Assembly: GCA_043777595.1 (NCBI GenBank)
Contig: JAYWHT010000019.1
Span: 62,001 to 126,000, forward strand
Source of the DNA: JAYVJH01 sp043777595
GTDB taxonomy: Bacteria > Bacteroidota > Bacteroidia > Cytophagales > Spirosomataceae
Direction of reading: 5' to 3'
DNA length: 64,000 nucleotides
Under the pieces are notes generated by a model. The model was not told the origin of the DNA, searched no databases, and was given only the letters and a program-made list of their open reading frames with translations. The position numbers were made by a program, and so were the translations under genes. Below, piece by piece: positions 36,697-45,630 of this stretch. Numbering within the stretch: position 1 is the first letter of the stretch; every line of letters starts with the position of its first letter.

Positions 36697-38661
36697 TCAA
36701 AAAATCAAATAGAAGACAATCAACAAAAAACCGATGATACTGACCATAAAATAAGATTGTACTTTGCCGTTCTGAAAACCCCGAACTTGATTACCGACAA
36801 AAGCCGCCGATGCTACCATCAAATCGACTATACCATCAATAATAAGCTCGTCGAAACGACTCCAAAAATGAGCAACGATAACAGTAACATAACCCAGCCC
36901 ATTTACAATTCGGTCGATGACAAATTGGTCAAAAAGCGATATTTGTTTTGATATTAGTTGAATCAGATTGGTAAAGTGCTGATTATAAATACTTTCTAAA
37001 AATTCAGAAAAACGGCTTTGACCAAAATTAAAATTAAAGCCAATAACAAAACCAGTCAGAGAAGCCATAACCGAAACAATGGCAATATACGTGTGGTTGG
37101 TGGAGACACCAACCACGGATAAGTAATGATTGACACCCATTTGAAACGGATTGACCGAAAACCAGAAAAATAAAGACAGTAGTGCCAAAACTGCAACGGG
37201 GATAGTCATAAGCCAGTCTTCTTTATTAGTTTTGAGTTGTTGAGTTGTTGAGTTGTTGTTGGTTTTACTTTCGTAGTTGGTGTCTTTACTGATTACAGCC
37301 TCTAAACGAGAATTTCCCAAGAACACCATTTTCCATTGTTTTGTCATATAAATTGCCGTCATCACCGACGATGCAATTACCAACATTGGAAACAAATAAG
37401 CCAGCCCGCCATGTAGTTGAGCAAATACAAAGGCTTGAATCAAGATAGTTTCTTTGGACAGAAAACCTGAAAAAAACGGCAAGCCAATCAACGCCGCAGC
37501 ACAGGCGGTATACGCCCAAAACGTAACAGGCAACCGTTTACGCAAGCCACCCATCAGCCGCATATCTTGTGGGTCTGTGCTGGATTGTAAACCCCGAATA
37601 GCGAGACTTCCCCCTCTGGAGGCTGAGGGGCTGTGTATGACAACCCCTGCACACAAAAACAACCCTGCCTTAAAAAATGCGTGGGTCGTCAAGTGAAACA
37701 TCGCTCCCTGCGGGCTGCCCACGCCAACACCAAGCACCATCAAGCCAAGTTGGGAGATAGTCGAAAAAGCCAATAGTTTTTTTATATCTATCTGGAAAAT
37801 AGCACGGTAGCCACCGAGCAGCATCGTAATTGTGCCAATCGTAGCAATAACCCACAGGGCATCGGCTGTAAGAAAAAACCACACTTTGACCAACAGAAAG
37901 ATGCCAGCCGCCACCATAGTAGCTGCATGAATAAGTGCCGACACTGGCGTAGGGCCTTCCATGGCATCGGGCAGCCAAGCCGATAGCGGCCACTGCGCCG
38001 ACTTACCGATTGTACCACAAAAAAGTAGTAGCCCAATAGTAGTTGCCAGTTGTGAGTTGTGAGTTGTGAGTGCTTCAAGTACAGAGAAATTTATTGTCCC
38101 AAACTCAAAAAAACACAAGAAGATACCAATCAAAAAGCCTACATCACCAATCCGATTGAGTAGAAATGCTTTTTTAGCGGCCCAAACGGCACGGGGTTTG
38201 GTGTACCAAAAACCTATCAATAAGTAAGAAGACAGACCGACCAATTCCCAAAAAACGTACATCAAAAGTAGGTTTTCGGACAGTACAATGCCTATCATCG
38301 AAAATAAAAATAATTGTAAAAAAGCAAAATAACGCCACCGTGCCGCATCGTGGCTCATGTAACTAATTGAAAAAACTTGAACTAAAACGGCCACAAAATG
38401 AACAAGCAGTAGCATTTGCCCAGCAGCACTACTCAAACCAAACACAAACTCAAAATTGTAATTTTTGATTGATAACCAGTTAATTACGAGAGTATTTTCA
38501 TGTAAATCTGCCGATTGACTCAACCAAAAAGTATAGGCTAAACCCAGCACTGTGGCGGCTACGGCCAACCAACCTGCATAATCGTTGGCTTTTTTGCCCA
38601 GTACAAAAAGCAAAACGAAGGTCAATAATGGAATTAGGAGTATTAAAAGTAGATTTGGCAT
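36697..38661 (-). CDS. nuoL: NADH-quinone oxidoreductase subunit L
   Basis: 654-residue proton-pumping subunit of complex I, slightly long for the family. Motifs: LLLMYVFWELVGLSSYLLIG, FLLNRIGDVGFLIG, WPLSAWLPDAMEGPTPVSAL, THAFFKAGLFLCAG and a C-terminal lateral helix region. At least four stretches are repeat-encoded and fall in loops: TTHNSQLATT (about 195-207), SPSASRGGSLAIRGL (about 345-360), NNNSTTQQLKT (about 465-477), and VVGVSTNHT (about 515-523, from a perfect palindrome). It is transcribed before nuoM. Confidence 0.95.
   Translation of the reverse strand: MPNLLLILLIPLLTFVLLFVLGKKANDYAGWLAVAATVLGLAYTFWLSQSADLHENTLVINWLSIKNYNFEFVFGLSSAAGQMLLLVHFVAVLVQVFSISYMSHDAARWRYFAFLQLFLFSMIGIVLSENLLLMYVFWELVGLSSYLLIGFWYTKPRAVWAAKKAFLLNRIGDVGFLIGIFLCFFEFGTINFSVLEALTTHNSQLATTIGLLLFCGTIGKSAQWPLSAWLPDAMEGPTPVSALIHAATMVAAGIFLLVKVWFFLTADALWVIATIGTITMLLGGYRAIFQIDIKKLLAFSTISQLGLMVLGVGVGSPQGAMFHLTTHAFFKAGLFLCAGVVIHSPSASRGGSLAIRGLQSSTDPQDMRLMGGLRKRLPVTFWAYTACAAALIGLPFFSGFLSKETILIQAFVFAQLHGGLAYLFPMLVIASSVMTAIYMTKQWKMVFLGNSRLEAVISKDTNYESKTNNNSTTQQLKTNKEDWLMTIPVAVLALLSLFFWFSVNPFQMGVNHYLSVVGVSTNHTYIAIVSVMASLTGFVIGFNFNFGQSRFSEFLESIYNQHFTNLIQLISKQISLFDQFVIDRIVNGLGYVTVIVAHFWSRFDELIIDGIVDLMVASAAFVGNQVRGFQNGKVQSYFMVSIIGFLLIVFYLIF
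37093..37116. repeat. Perfect 24-bp palindrome inside nuoL
   Basis: Arms GTGGTTGGTG and CACCAACCAC around a 4-nt loop. It has the same 10-4-10 design and CCGTGG context as 16246-16269 and resembles the longer palindrome at 40329-40387. Confidence 0.8.
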
Positions 38662-38673
38662 AAAACAAATAAT

Positions 38674-38739
38674 GCGTTAAGTAAGCCTTCGCTCAAAGCG
38701 AAGGCTTACTTTGAGGTGAAGCGAAGGCTTACTTAACGC
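38674..38739. repeat. Composite palindrome upstream of nuoL
   Basis: Perfect 20-bp outer arms (38674-38693 and 38720-38739, containing AGCGAAGGCTTACTT) with a third partial arm between them (about 38696-38710) so that two alternative hairpins can form. It lies between the TPR gene and nuoL and could end transcription from the former or be a mobile palindrome. Confidence 0.75.
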
Positions 38740-38762
38740 AAAGTTACATAACTTTACCAACA

Positions 38763-40418
38763 CTACACACCCATAGCCGTCAAAGCTGCCTTGGCTTTGT
38801 TATCGACACTATTTTTATACTCGTGTTTGGGATAATTGAGTGCTTTCTGAAAATATTGAATCGCTCGCTGACGTTGGTTTTTGGATTGATAAATATAACC
38901 CAACTGCAAGGCCGACGTGGCCCCAAAATACAATATCAGGGGTTCGCTCAACACCAATGCACGTTCATATACAGGAATGGCTTTATCGAACTGATTTAGT
39001 TTTTGATATATTTTGCCTAATCGATATTGGTACTCGGCTTTGTCGGGCAGTTGGCTAAAATTTGTTTCGTTGTATGAGTTTAAATCTTTGAGGGCTTCAT
39101 CCAAAAAACCCCCATTGTAGGCCAATCGGGCTTTCATCAGCACTTTTTGGGGTTCTGAATGTTGGTTTTTGGCATAATTTTCGGCAAATTTTTGCGCCGC
39201 TTCGTCTGCCTCTACAACTGTATGACCCGATTTGAGTAATATTTTTACATAGTTTTTTGCTGCAGAATCGTTGCCAGTGAGCCAGTTGCAGAGGTACAAT
39301 TTAAAATAAGTATCTTTCACAAAGTTTTGACCTCGATAATGACTCAAAAATAACTTAAAATACTTTTCAGATTCGGCATATTGGCTTTTTTCTAACGATA
39401 TTTCGGCTTTCAGATAGTCTGTAAACGGAAACGGATAATATTGACTTCCACGGGGGCGGCTGTCGAGCAGTCGCAAAGCCTGCTCGCTTCGTCCGTCTTT
39501 CATTGAGATTATTGTTCCAAAAAAGTGCATCAATAAGTCGTCGGGCTGAGATTTGACGAGTGCCAGCAAATCGGAATTGCTTTTATCTGTATATTTTAAA
39601 ATATTAGCCTGTATCAACAATTCAATCTGTTGTGCTTCGGTTTTGAATATTGAGTTTGGGTTGCCGCTCACCATCTGAATTTCTTTTAATCCTTGCTGAA
39701 TATTACCTTTGAGACCCAGCAAGTCGGCCACCCATTTGTAGTTTTGGGGTGTAGAGCCAATCAGCACATGTAGCAGCCCCAACGACTTGTAGGTAGGCAA
39801 GAAGTCAGGAAAAAGCCTTGCGTTTTCGTCCAATAGTTTATAGGCTTTGATAATGTCCCAGCAGGCAGCGTATTGTTTACCAAATTTGAGTTTGACAAAC
39901 GCCCAATGCAGCCGCACCTCTGCCTGAAAAAACCGTTGCTGGGGTAGTTTGTTAGATATTTTTTTGAGTATATTGAGCCTTATATCTTCATTGTCAGCAG
40001 TCTGAGCGTACAAGACAGGGTCATCGCTAACCAACAGCGATACAATATCAGCATAGTTTTCGGTGTAAATATCAAAACCGTCGGAGGGTATATTTCGGGC
40101 TTTTTCTTTGGCCAGTATCTGCCGCCCCACTGTTATTTTTAGCTCTCTAATTTCGGTGTAAGCACGTTTTAACTCTGGGTTAGACTGGGCTTCACAGTAA
40201 ATAGTGAACAGTAAACAGTAAACAGTAAACAGTAAACATTTTACATTTATCAATAAACATTTATCAGTTATCAGTAAAGGATTAGCTATTTTTGCTCCGT
40301 AACCTGTGTCTCCACAAGACATTGCCTGCTCCGTGGCCTGTGTCTCCACAGGACACTGCTCTGGTCTGTGAGACACAGACCACGGAGTAAGAACAAAAAT
40401 TGAAAAGTCATATTCCAT
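38763..40418 (-). CDS. TPR-repeat protein with heptamer tract at its 5' end
   Basis: The mature part (from about residue 80, QSNPELKRAYTEIRE) is helical with several TPR motifs, clearest in the last 120 residues (KAEYQYRLGKIYQKLNQFDK, LALVLSEPLI.., LQLGYIYQSKNQRQRAIQYF). Such proteins are scaffolds at the cell envelope. A hydrophobic signal-like segment (about 58-78, CLLFTVYCLLFTIYC) is encoded by a (TTTACTG)n tract. The first 57 residues come from palindromic repeats. The ATG at 40418 keeps the frame open, but a TTG before INVKCLL is an alternative start; two nearer ATGs are out of frame by one heptamer. Confidence 0.75.
   Translation of the reverse strand: MEYDFSIFVLTPWSVSHRPEQCPVETQATEQAMSCGDTGYGAKIANPLLITDKCLLINVKCLLFTVYCLLFTIYCEAQSNPELKRAYTEIRELKITVGRQILAKEKARNIPSDGFDIYTENYADIVSLLVSDDPVLYAQTADNEDIRLNILKKISNKLPQQRFFQAEVRLHWAFVKLKFGKQYAACWDIIKAYKLLDENARLFPDFLPTYKSLGLLHVLIGSTPQNYKWVADLLGLKGNIQQGLKEIQMVSGNPNSIFKTEAQQIELLIQANILKYTDKSNSDLLALVKSQPDDLLMHFFGTIISMKDGRSEQALRLLDSRPRGSQYYPFPFTDYLKAEISLEKSQYAESEKYFKLFLSHYRGQNFVKDTYFKLYLCNWLTGNDSAAKNYVKILLKSGHTVVEADEAAQKFAENYAKNQHSEPQKVLMKARLAYNGGFLDEALKDLNSYNETNFSQLPDKAEYQYRLGKIYQKLNQFDKAIPVYERALVLSEPLILYFGATSALQLGYIYQSKNQRQRAIQYFQKALNYPKHEYKNSVDNKAKAALTAMGV
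40196..40240. repeat. Heptamer tract (AACAGTA)n in the TPR gene signal region
   Basis: Plus strand shows four perfect AACAGTA-type units plus two variant ones. Seven is not a multiple of three, so slippage changes the frame of any start upstream of the tract. Confidence 0.85.
40329..40387. repeat. Palindrome with 18-bp arms upstream of the TPR gene core
   Basis: Arms 40329-40346 and 40370-40387 with one mismatch, containing CCGTGG and TGTGTCTC. A partial extra arm lies at about 40297-40316. It belongs with the palindromes at 16246 and 37093. Confidence 0.75.
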
Positions 40419-40447
40419 CTATACAGTACGCAAATTTAGCTATTTAC

Positions 40448-42025
40448 TCAGTCAGTCAAGACAATAAACTCAACTCGGCGGTTTTTTTTACGATTGGGTT
40501 CGGTAAAATTAGGTGCTACTGGGCGGGTATGGCCATAGCCTTTGTAACTAATTCTGTCTTCGTCTATTCCGTTATTTACGAGATAATTAGCCACAATTCT
40601 TGCTCGGTTTTCGGACAGTGCCAGATTAAGCCTAAGGTCGCCCACGTCGTCTGTATGGCCACCTACTTCAATTACTAAACTTGGCTTTTGTTTTAATTTT
40701 AGTACCAAATAATCTAATTGCTCGTAAGAAATAGGGCGAAGTACATAACTGCCTTGGTCAAAATATATTTTATCTAATTGAATGACCTGCCCTTTTTTCA
40801 AACTCCCAAAGTTTGCACCAATATCAGCAACTTTGGTTTCAACGATTGGCTTGGCTTGACCTGCGGTTATACTGGTAGGTTTGGGTTGATATTTGTCCGA
40901 CACTAATTTAATGTTAAGATTTAATGTAGCACAATTATTTAGCTTATTTGCCAGCACTGTTATTTTTTGGGGTTTATATCCCGCTTGCGATACCTCAATG
41001 GTATATGATTTATTGAAATGCACCAATAACGAATACCGCCCGTCTGTACTATTATTACCCACTTCTGCATTGTATTGGCTTTGTTTTTGAATGGCCCTAA
41101 CAACGCTTTTTATCGGCTTTCGACTGATAGAATCTGTTACAAAGCCTTGAATTGTAACCATCTGATTAGGTCTTAGATTGTCTGGAACTGCCGTTGTATA
41201 AATATCAGCATTATTGACAAAATACATAATATCGCCACAAGGCGGAATTGACACAAATTGATCATCTTTTTTGGTATTAGCAAACGACAAATTTACTGGT
41301 TCTGACCACGAGCCGTCGTCGTCCAAAACTGATTTGTATAAGTCAAAGCCACCCTTACCGCCTTCTCTGTTTGAGCTAAAAATCAAAGTTTTACTGTCGG
41401 CCATTATGCGAGGGGCTTTCTCACACGATACGTTTATAGGTTCGGGCAATGCCTGTGGCTCTTGCCAGCGGCCATCTCGTCCACGTTTTGAGACCATTAT
41501 TTTATAGCACAGTACCTTAGTTTCGCCACTCTCATAGTTACCACGCACAAAATATAACGTTTTTCCGTCTGCCGATACTGACGGAAAACCCTCGTAATCA
41601 CTGGTATTGATTGGTTTTCCTAAGTTGAGCGGCTCACTCCAGCCATCATCGTCTCTGACGGAAAAATAAATGTCTTCGTGGTCGCTGAATGATTCGTTGT
41701 AGTATGCGAAAAAATAGAGTGTATTGCCATCATAACTAATACTCGGCCCGCCAATCAAGTCGCTCGATATTCCGTAATTATTGATGGCATCTATACTACG
41801 TGGCTCACCCCACAAGCCATTTGCCTGTAAGGTACTCTCATACAACTGCCAACCGACATCTCTACCATCGATTCTGTCTGATTGAAAAATGAGCGTTTCG
41901 CCATCTGAACTTATCGAGGGGGCATATTCATTGTGTTTGGGCGTATTGACCGCCCCTCGCAGAGGAATAGCTTTTTGGGCAAAAGCGATATGAGCCAGTA
42001 GTAAGCAGATAAAAATATATTTCAC
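40448..42025 (-). CDS. OmpA-family protein with PD40 beta-propeller repeats
   Basis: 525 residues with signal peptide (MKYIFICLLLAHIAFAQ). Several PD40/TolB-like blades follow (APSISSDGETLIFQSDR, GPSISYDGNTLYFFAYY, FPSVSADGKTLYFVRGN, APRIMADSKTLIFSSNR). Then comes a CarboxypepD_reg-like domain (about 300-370, IQGFVTDSISRKPIKSV) and a C-terminal OmpA domain (ELVGGHTDDVGD-type: VIEVGGHTDDVGDLRLNLAL, ENRARIVANYLVNNGI) that binds peptidoglycan. Common Bacteroidota envelope architecture, also seen in gliding/T9SS-associated PorE-like proteins. It is 7 bp from the DUF5618 gene. Confidence 0.92.
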   Translation of the reverse strand: MKYIFICLLLAHIAFAQKAIPLRGAVNTPKHNEYAPSISSDGETLIFQSDRIDGRDVGWQLYESTLQANGLWGEPRSIDAINNYGISSDLIGGPSISYDGNTLYFFAYYNESFSDHEDIYFSVRDDDGWSEPLNLGKPINTSDYEGFPSVSADGKTLYFVRGNYESGETKVLCYKIMVSKRGRDGRWQEPQALPEPINVSCEKAPRIMADSKTLIFSSNREGGKGGFDLYKSVLDDDGSWSEPVNLSFANTKKDDQFVSIPPCGDIMYFVNNADIYTTAVPDNLRPNQMVTIQGFVTDSISRKPIKSVVRAIQKQSQYNAEVGNNSTDGRYSLLVHFNKSYTIEVSQAGYKPQKITVLANKLNNCATLNLNIKLVSDKYQPKPTSITAGQAKPIVETKVADIGANFGSLKKGQVIQLDKIYFDQGSYVLRPISYEQLDYLVLKLKQKPSLVIEVGGHTDDVGDLRLNLALSENRARIVANYLVNNGIDEDRISYKGYGHTRPVAPNFTEPNRKKNRRVEFIVLTD

Positions 42026-42032
42026 AATTCAA

Positions 42033-42437
42033 TCAATCTTTAATAAACTCAATAATTTCGAGTGCTGTATTCAAACCGTGATTCATTACTCGTACGGACG
42101 GTATTCCGTGATAGTATAAAATAATATGCAGTTCTGCGTAAGCCTCATTAAGTAATGGTAACAATTTTTTATTTTGCTTCGTAATACGAATTCTATATTC
42201 CTCTATACTTTTGGGTTTTACAAATTTATTACCTTCTTTTCTCAATAGGTATTCATCTAATGCCAGCAAAACGCCAACATACGCCGTATCTGCCGCAGTT
42301 TGTACATATTTAACATTGGCATATTCACCGTCTTTTTTACCCGCTTTTTCTTTGAGGGTGAGTTTGGCATTATCAATATATCGGTTTGCTTCCTGATAAG
42401 GAGTAAGTATTTTTGTTGAATTATTATATTGAGTCAT
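42033..42437 (-). CDS. DUF5618-family protein
   Basis: 134-residue soluble helical protein. The pattern LTPYQEANRYIDNAKLTLKE, KYVQTAADTAYVGVLLALDE and a C-terminal LLNEAYAELHIILYYHG match the DUF5618 family of Bacteroidota, whose fold resembles a HEPN-like helical bundle (family knowledge; function not established). It has no signal peptide although its downstream neighbour is an envelope protein only 7 bp away, so the two are probably cotranscribed. Confidence 0.75.
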   Translation of the reverse strand: MTQYNNSTKILTPYQEANRYIDNAKLTLKEKAGKKDGEYANVKYVQTAADTAYVGVLLALDEYLLRKEGNKFVKPKSIEEYRIRITKQNKKLLPLLNEAYAELHIILYYHGIPSVRVMNHGLNTALEIIEFIKD

Positions 42438-42480
42438 ATTTAATTTATTCTATGACAAATTTAGCATAAGTTTTTAACTT

Positions 42481-45015
42481 TTATTGCTTGTAGCTCAACA
42501 CCCCCGCTCCAGCCCTACCGTCGGTCGCCAGCCCTTCTACTCGTATGCCAATGGTTGTGTTGAGGTTGTCGTTATTATAAAAACTCACTTTGGCTTTTCC
42601 TTCTTTGTCGGTTTTGAGGTTTCCGTTCCAGTAAACAGTCGAGCGCAAGTCGGGTTTGGTAGCAGTTTGTGGAGTATCGTATTTGGGCGAATAAAAAGCC
42701 CGTTCTATCTCAAAGCCCATTACCTTGATACCCTTCACCCCTGGTGATTTGTCTTGCGACCAATCATAATTTTTATTGCCCCGTTTGGTATAAACACAAA
42801 TCACTCCACCAGCACCACGGCTACCAAACATCGAAGCCTGTGGGCCTTTGAGTACATCAATCGACTCGACGTCGATGGTCGAGGTATTGATAAGCTGTTG
42901 CAACTCAGTCGGCACACCGTCTATCAAAAAAAGTGGATCCACCGCGCCGCTAAAATTAGCCGATGCCCTGATATTTACTTTTACATTCAAGCCGCTACCC
43001 GTAACCGTTACACCAGGAATACGATTTTGAATGGCCTCAATAATATTTAATGCGCCCGACCCAGCTATATCTTCAGTTTTGAGGGTATTACTGGCCATTG
43101 TATAGTTCTTGCGAGGGTCTTTTTCTTTGGCTCGCTTGGCTTTTATTACCACTTCGTCAATGGTTTTGTCGGCACTGTTTCTAAACTGTGTTTCGATGCG
43201 CCTATATTCAGACATCAAGCTCATGTAGTTGGCCAATAGCTCGGCTTGGCGTTTGTCAGCAGGCCAGTTGCCCGACATAGTTTGTGGCTTTGATGCTTTA
43301 AACACTTCGGGAGTTATCGTCAGGTCTTTGTTGCCTTTGGGTGTAGCAGCCTGAATCGTGAAACTCGTTGAGTCGTAATAATTTAGGTCGCTGAATACAA
43401 AATTACCTTTATCGTCCGACTCTGCCTTAAAAAGCGTTTGAGCTTCGCCCTGCATCATGGCCGTAGTTAGGTTTACAACACCCGCACTTTTGCCGTTTAG
43501 TTTGGTAACTGTTCCTTTTAGTCCCAAACCTGATTCTATAAAAAACTGAGGACCAGACGTAGTGTCAAAGGCTAATACGTCTTTCCAGACAAACCTCCGC
43601 CAGCCCTGTGTCATCAGTAGTAGGTCAAGTTTGAACGGTGCTTCAGTTTGAGTACTATCAAAATAGTAGCTTGGGGCTTCGATAAATCCCTTTAAGTCAG
43701 ACGTTAAGGCCATATACGACACTATATTTTGGTCATAAACATTTTGACTACCTTGTTTTTGATCAATAGCTGCCACTGAAAAACTTCCCTCAACGGGCTT
43801 ACCAGAGTAGTCAAACACCGTTAGAGCTACTTCTACTTTTTCACGTGGTTTGTAGTTAGTCTTATCTATTTTAATGCTGACATTCAGTGGCTTAGGTTTA
43901 TTGCCCCAAACCAATCGCTCGCAAGTTGGTTGTTGTTTGTCGTCAAAAAGTGTAATTTGACTAATACCCTCACCAAGTTGATTGCGTGGAATATTGACCA
44001 AAATCGTTTTACGAGTGAGTGGTATGGCTGCCGCAAACCTTACCTCGCCCCTACCCGTGGCTATGAGCGTAGCTGTGGCATCTGGTTTTAGGTTTTTATT
44101 GACCGAAATAATAACACGCACATTGTTTCGGTTGCTCACATTGTCTATCTGAACTGCAAAACCTTCTGGATTTACTTTGGGTAAGGCCACGGTTTTCCAA
44201 GTTCCATTTTTTTTGCGGACTTGCGCCGAGTAGCTCTTGGTGGCATCGGGCGTGAAGCTAAAATTGCCCATACCCAAGTGCATACTCGTAAAGGCCACAA
44301 CTGTATCGCCAGCCGACGACACCACAAAACCCTCAATATCAGTGCCATAACCCAGCGTATTGATACCCTTGTAAGCTACTCGGTTGTTGATACCCGCAAC
44401 TAAATTGCCCCCTTCGGCAAAAAACTGAACATCTATTGCAGTTGTATCGGTCGTTGTTGGGCTAAGTTCTTGACTATAAATTTGTATTTTTTGGTTAAAG
44501 AAAAAATCCTCTGAAAAGTTACGCATATAATTGCTGTAAGCCCTGATGCGATATTGGCCACTCGCCACAGAGTCAGCTATTACCAAACGGCCATTGGTCG
44601 TGCCGTTGATGAGCGCATAGCGTTGCGAGAGCGTTATTTTGTTTGTTTTTTCGTTAATCAAATCGACATACAACACCCTACTGACGGTGTCTATCGTTTG
44701 CCGATTGGCCTCTACAATATAGCCCTTGAACCAGACCGTATCGCCAAGGGCAGTATAGGGTTTGTCCAAATGTAAATATACTTTTTCTTGTGGGCGAGCA
44801 GCTTGGTAAGTAGCAAATTTATCGGCTGTTTGTTGAGCAAAGTTATTTTGGGCTGTAAGACTGCCGTTAGGAAATATTGATAAAATACACAAAATAATAA
44901 AACTGCTAAAAGTAGTTGATGTACGACCAGACAGTCCGCCCAAAGGGCTTATGATAGGGGTTTCTCGACAGAGCCGAGCAACGGCGGAGAGTGCTGCAAT
45001 AGTAATTTTGAACAT
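42481..45015 (-). CDS. MG2-domain protein with TonB-plug-like domain
   Basis: 844 residues. A macroglobulin-like MG2 domain (YLHLDKPYTALGDTVWFKGY, about 80-170), more beta-sandwich domains, and near the C-terminus a plug-like domain (LFLIDGVPTELQQLI, VLKGPQASMFGSRGAGGVIC) typical of TonB receptors but without a following barrel. It ends in a TTIGIRVEGLATDGRAGAGV-type MG domain. Such proteins are periplasmic or surface-anchored in Bacteroidota; function unknown. The N-terminal 35 residues (RETPIISPLGGLSGRTSTTF) look repeat-derived and precede the real signal-peptide core SSFIILCILSIFPNGSLTAQ. Confidence 0.85.
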   Translation of the reverse strand: MFKITIAALSAVARLCRETPIISPLGGLSGRTSTTFSSFIILCILSIFPNGSLTAQNNFAQQTADKFATYQAARPQEKVYLHLDKPYTALGDTVWFKGYIVEANRQTIDTVSRVLYVDLINEKTNKITLSQRYALINGTTNGRLVIADSVASGQYRIRAYSNYMRNFSEDFFFNQKIQIYSQELSPTTTDTTAIDVQFFAEGGNLVAGINNRVAYKGINTLGYGTDIEGFVVSSAGDTVVAFTSMHLGMGNFSFTPDATKSYSAQVRKKNGTWKTVALPKVNPEGFAVQIDNVSNRNNVRVIISVNKNLKPDATATLIATGRGEVRFAAAIPLTRKTILVNIPRNQLGEGISQITLFDDKQQPTCERLVWGNKPKPLNVSIKIDKTNYKPREKVEVALTVFDYSGKPVEGSFSVAAIDQKQGSQNVYDQNIVSYMALTSDLKGFIEAPSYYFDSTQTEAPFKLDLLLMTQGWRRFVWKDVLAFDTTSGPQFFIESGLGLKGTVTKLNGKSAGVVNLTTAMMQGEAQTLFKAESDDKGNFVFSDLNYYDSTSFTIQAATPKGNKDLTITPEVFKASKPQTMSGNWPADKRQAELLANYMSLMSEYRRIETQFRNSADKTIDEVVIKAKRAKEKDPRKNYTMASNTLKTEDIAGSGALNIIEAIQNRIPGVTVTGSGLNVKVNIRASANFSGAVDPLFLIDGVPTELQQLINTSTIDVESIDVLKGPQASMFGSRGAGGVICVYTKRGNKNYDWSQDKSPGVKGIKVMGFEIERAFYSPKYDTPQTATKPDLRSTVYWNGNLKTDKEGKAKVSFYNNDNLNTTIGIRVEGLATDGRAGAGVLSYKQ

Positions 45016-45061
45016 AGCTGAGGGTTTAAGATGGTTTTGAAAAATTAGACTTGATTAAATA

Positions 45062-45099
45062 CAAAACGGTTGCAAGATAGATTTTATCGTGCAACCGTT
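45062..45099 (-). terminator. Terminator after the small membrane protein gene
   Basis: AACGGTTGCA and TGCAACCGTT form a 10-bp stem. On the minus strand it is followed by TTTTGTATTT. Confidence 0.65.
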
Positions 45100-45118
45100 C
45101 ATTTATTTTTTAGATTAT

Positions 45119-45292
45119 TTACTTTGATACTCGTATTTTCTGTGATACGAAGCTGAAAACAGCAACTATCTCTATCATCACACCACCTACTATCAACACT
45201 CGGCCAAGGGTTGATTTAAAGGCTACGAAGTCGAAACAGCCCAGTAATACTAATGCCATTCCAAAAAGACCTAATTTAATTGGATTTTTCAT
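45119..45292 (-). CDS. Small two-helix membrane protein
   Basis: 57 residues from the ATG at 45292 (MKNPIKLGLFGMALVLLGC); a TTG seven codons upstream is less likely. Two predicted membrane helices (LGLFGMALVLLGCFDFVAF and RVLIVGGVMIEIVAVFSFV) with a short basic C-terminus. No family recognised. The next gene upstream ends 21 bp away. Confidence 0.5.
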   Translation of the reverse strand: MKNPIKLGLFGMALVLLGCFDFVAFKSTLGRVLIVGGVMIEIVAVFSFVSQKIRVSK

Positions 45293-45313
45293 TTTTATAT
45301 TTGAATGTAGCAA

Positions 45314-45628
45314 TTAAGAGAAGCATAAACTTTCAAAAGTCGTAACATTTACAATAGCCGTTTTAAGGATTGGCCCGAAAACGTGTGGATAGATTTCGTT
45401 TGAGTTGGGGGCGAGTTCGTATTTTAGTTCACAGTCTAAGTTTTTTTCGTTGATGTGTAGCACCAGCAAATTGGAAGTGTCAGCATAATACCGTTTGACT
45501 ACCCCCAGCAACTGTTCGTAACTGCTACAACAATGTATAAAACCTTCAATGTCGAGCGAGTCGGCTTTGTAATGGCTCTGGCCTTCAAACATTTCTAAGC
45601 CCGCAGTAGTAGTGATGTGGTATATCAT
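45314..45628 (-). CDS. DUF952-family protein
   Basis: 104-residue soluble protein. The pattern IYHITTTAGLEMFEGQSHYK, then LDIEGFIHCCSSYEQLLGV, LLVLHINEKNLDCELKYE and EIYPHVFGPIL is diagnostic of DUF952, a small family related in fold to ADP-ribosyltransferase-like enzymes. Function not established. It lies 2 bp downstream of the kinase gene, so the two are cotranscribed. Confidence 0.88.
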   Translation of the reverse strand: MIYHITTTAGLEMFEGQSHYKADSLDIEGFIHCCSSYEQLLGVVKRYYADTSNLLVLHINEKNLDCELKYELAPNSNEIYPHVFGPILKTAIVNVTTFESLCFS

Positions 45629-45630
45629 AG

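Noticed and set aside
40196..40240. CRISPR array
   Set aside because: Units are 7 bp with no spacers; it is a short tandem repeat.
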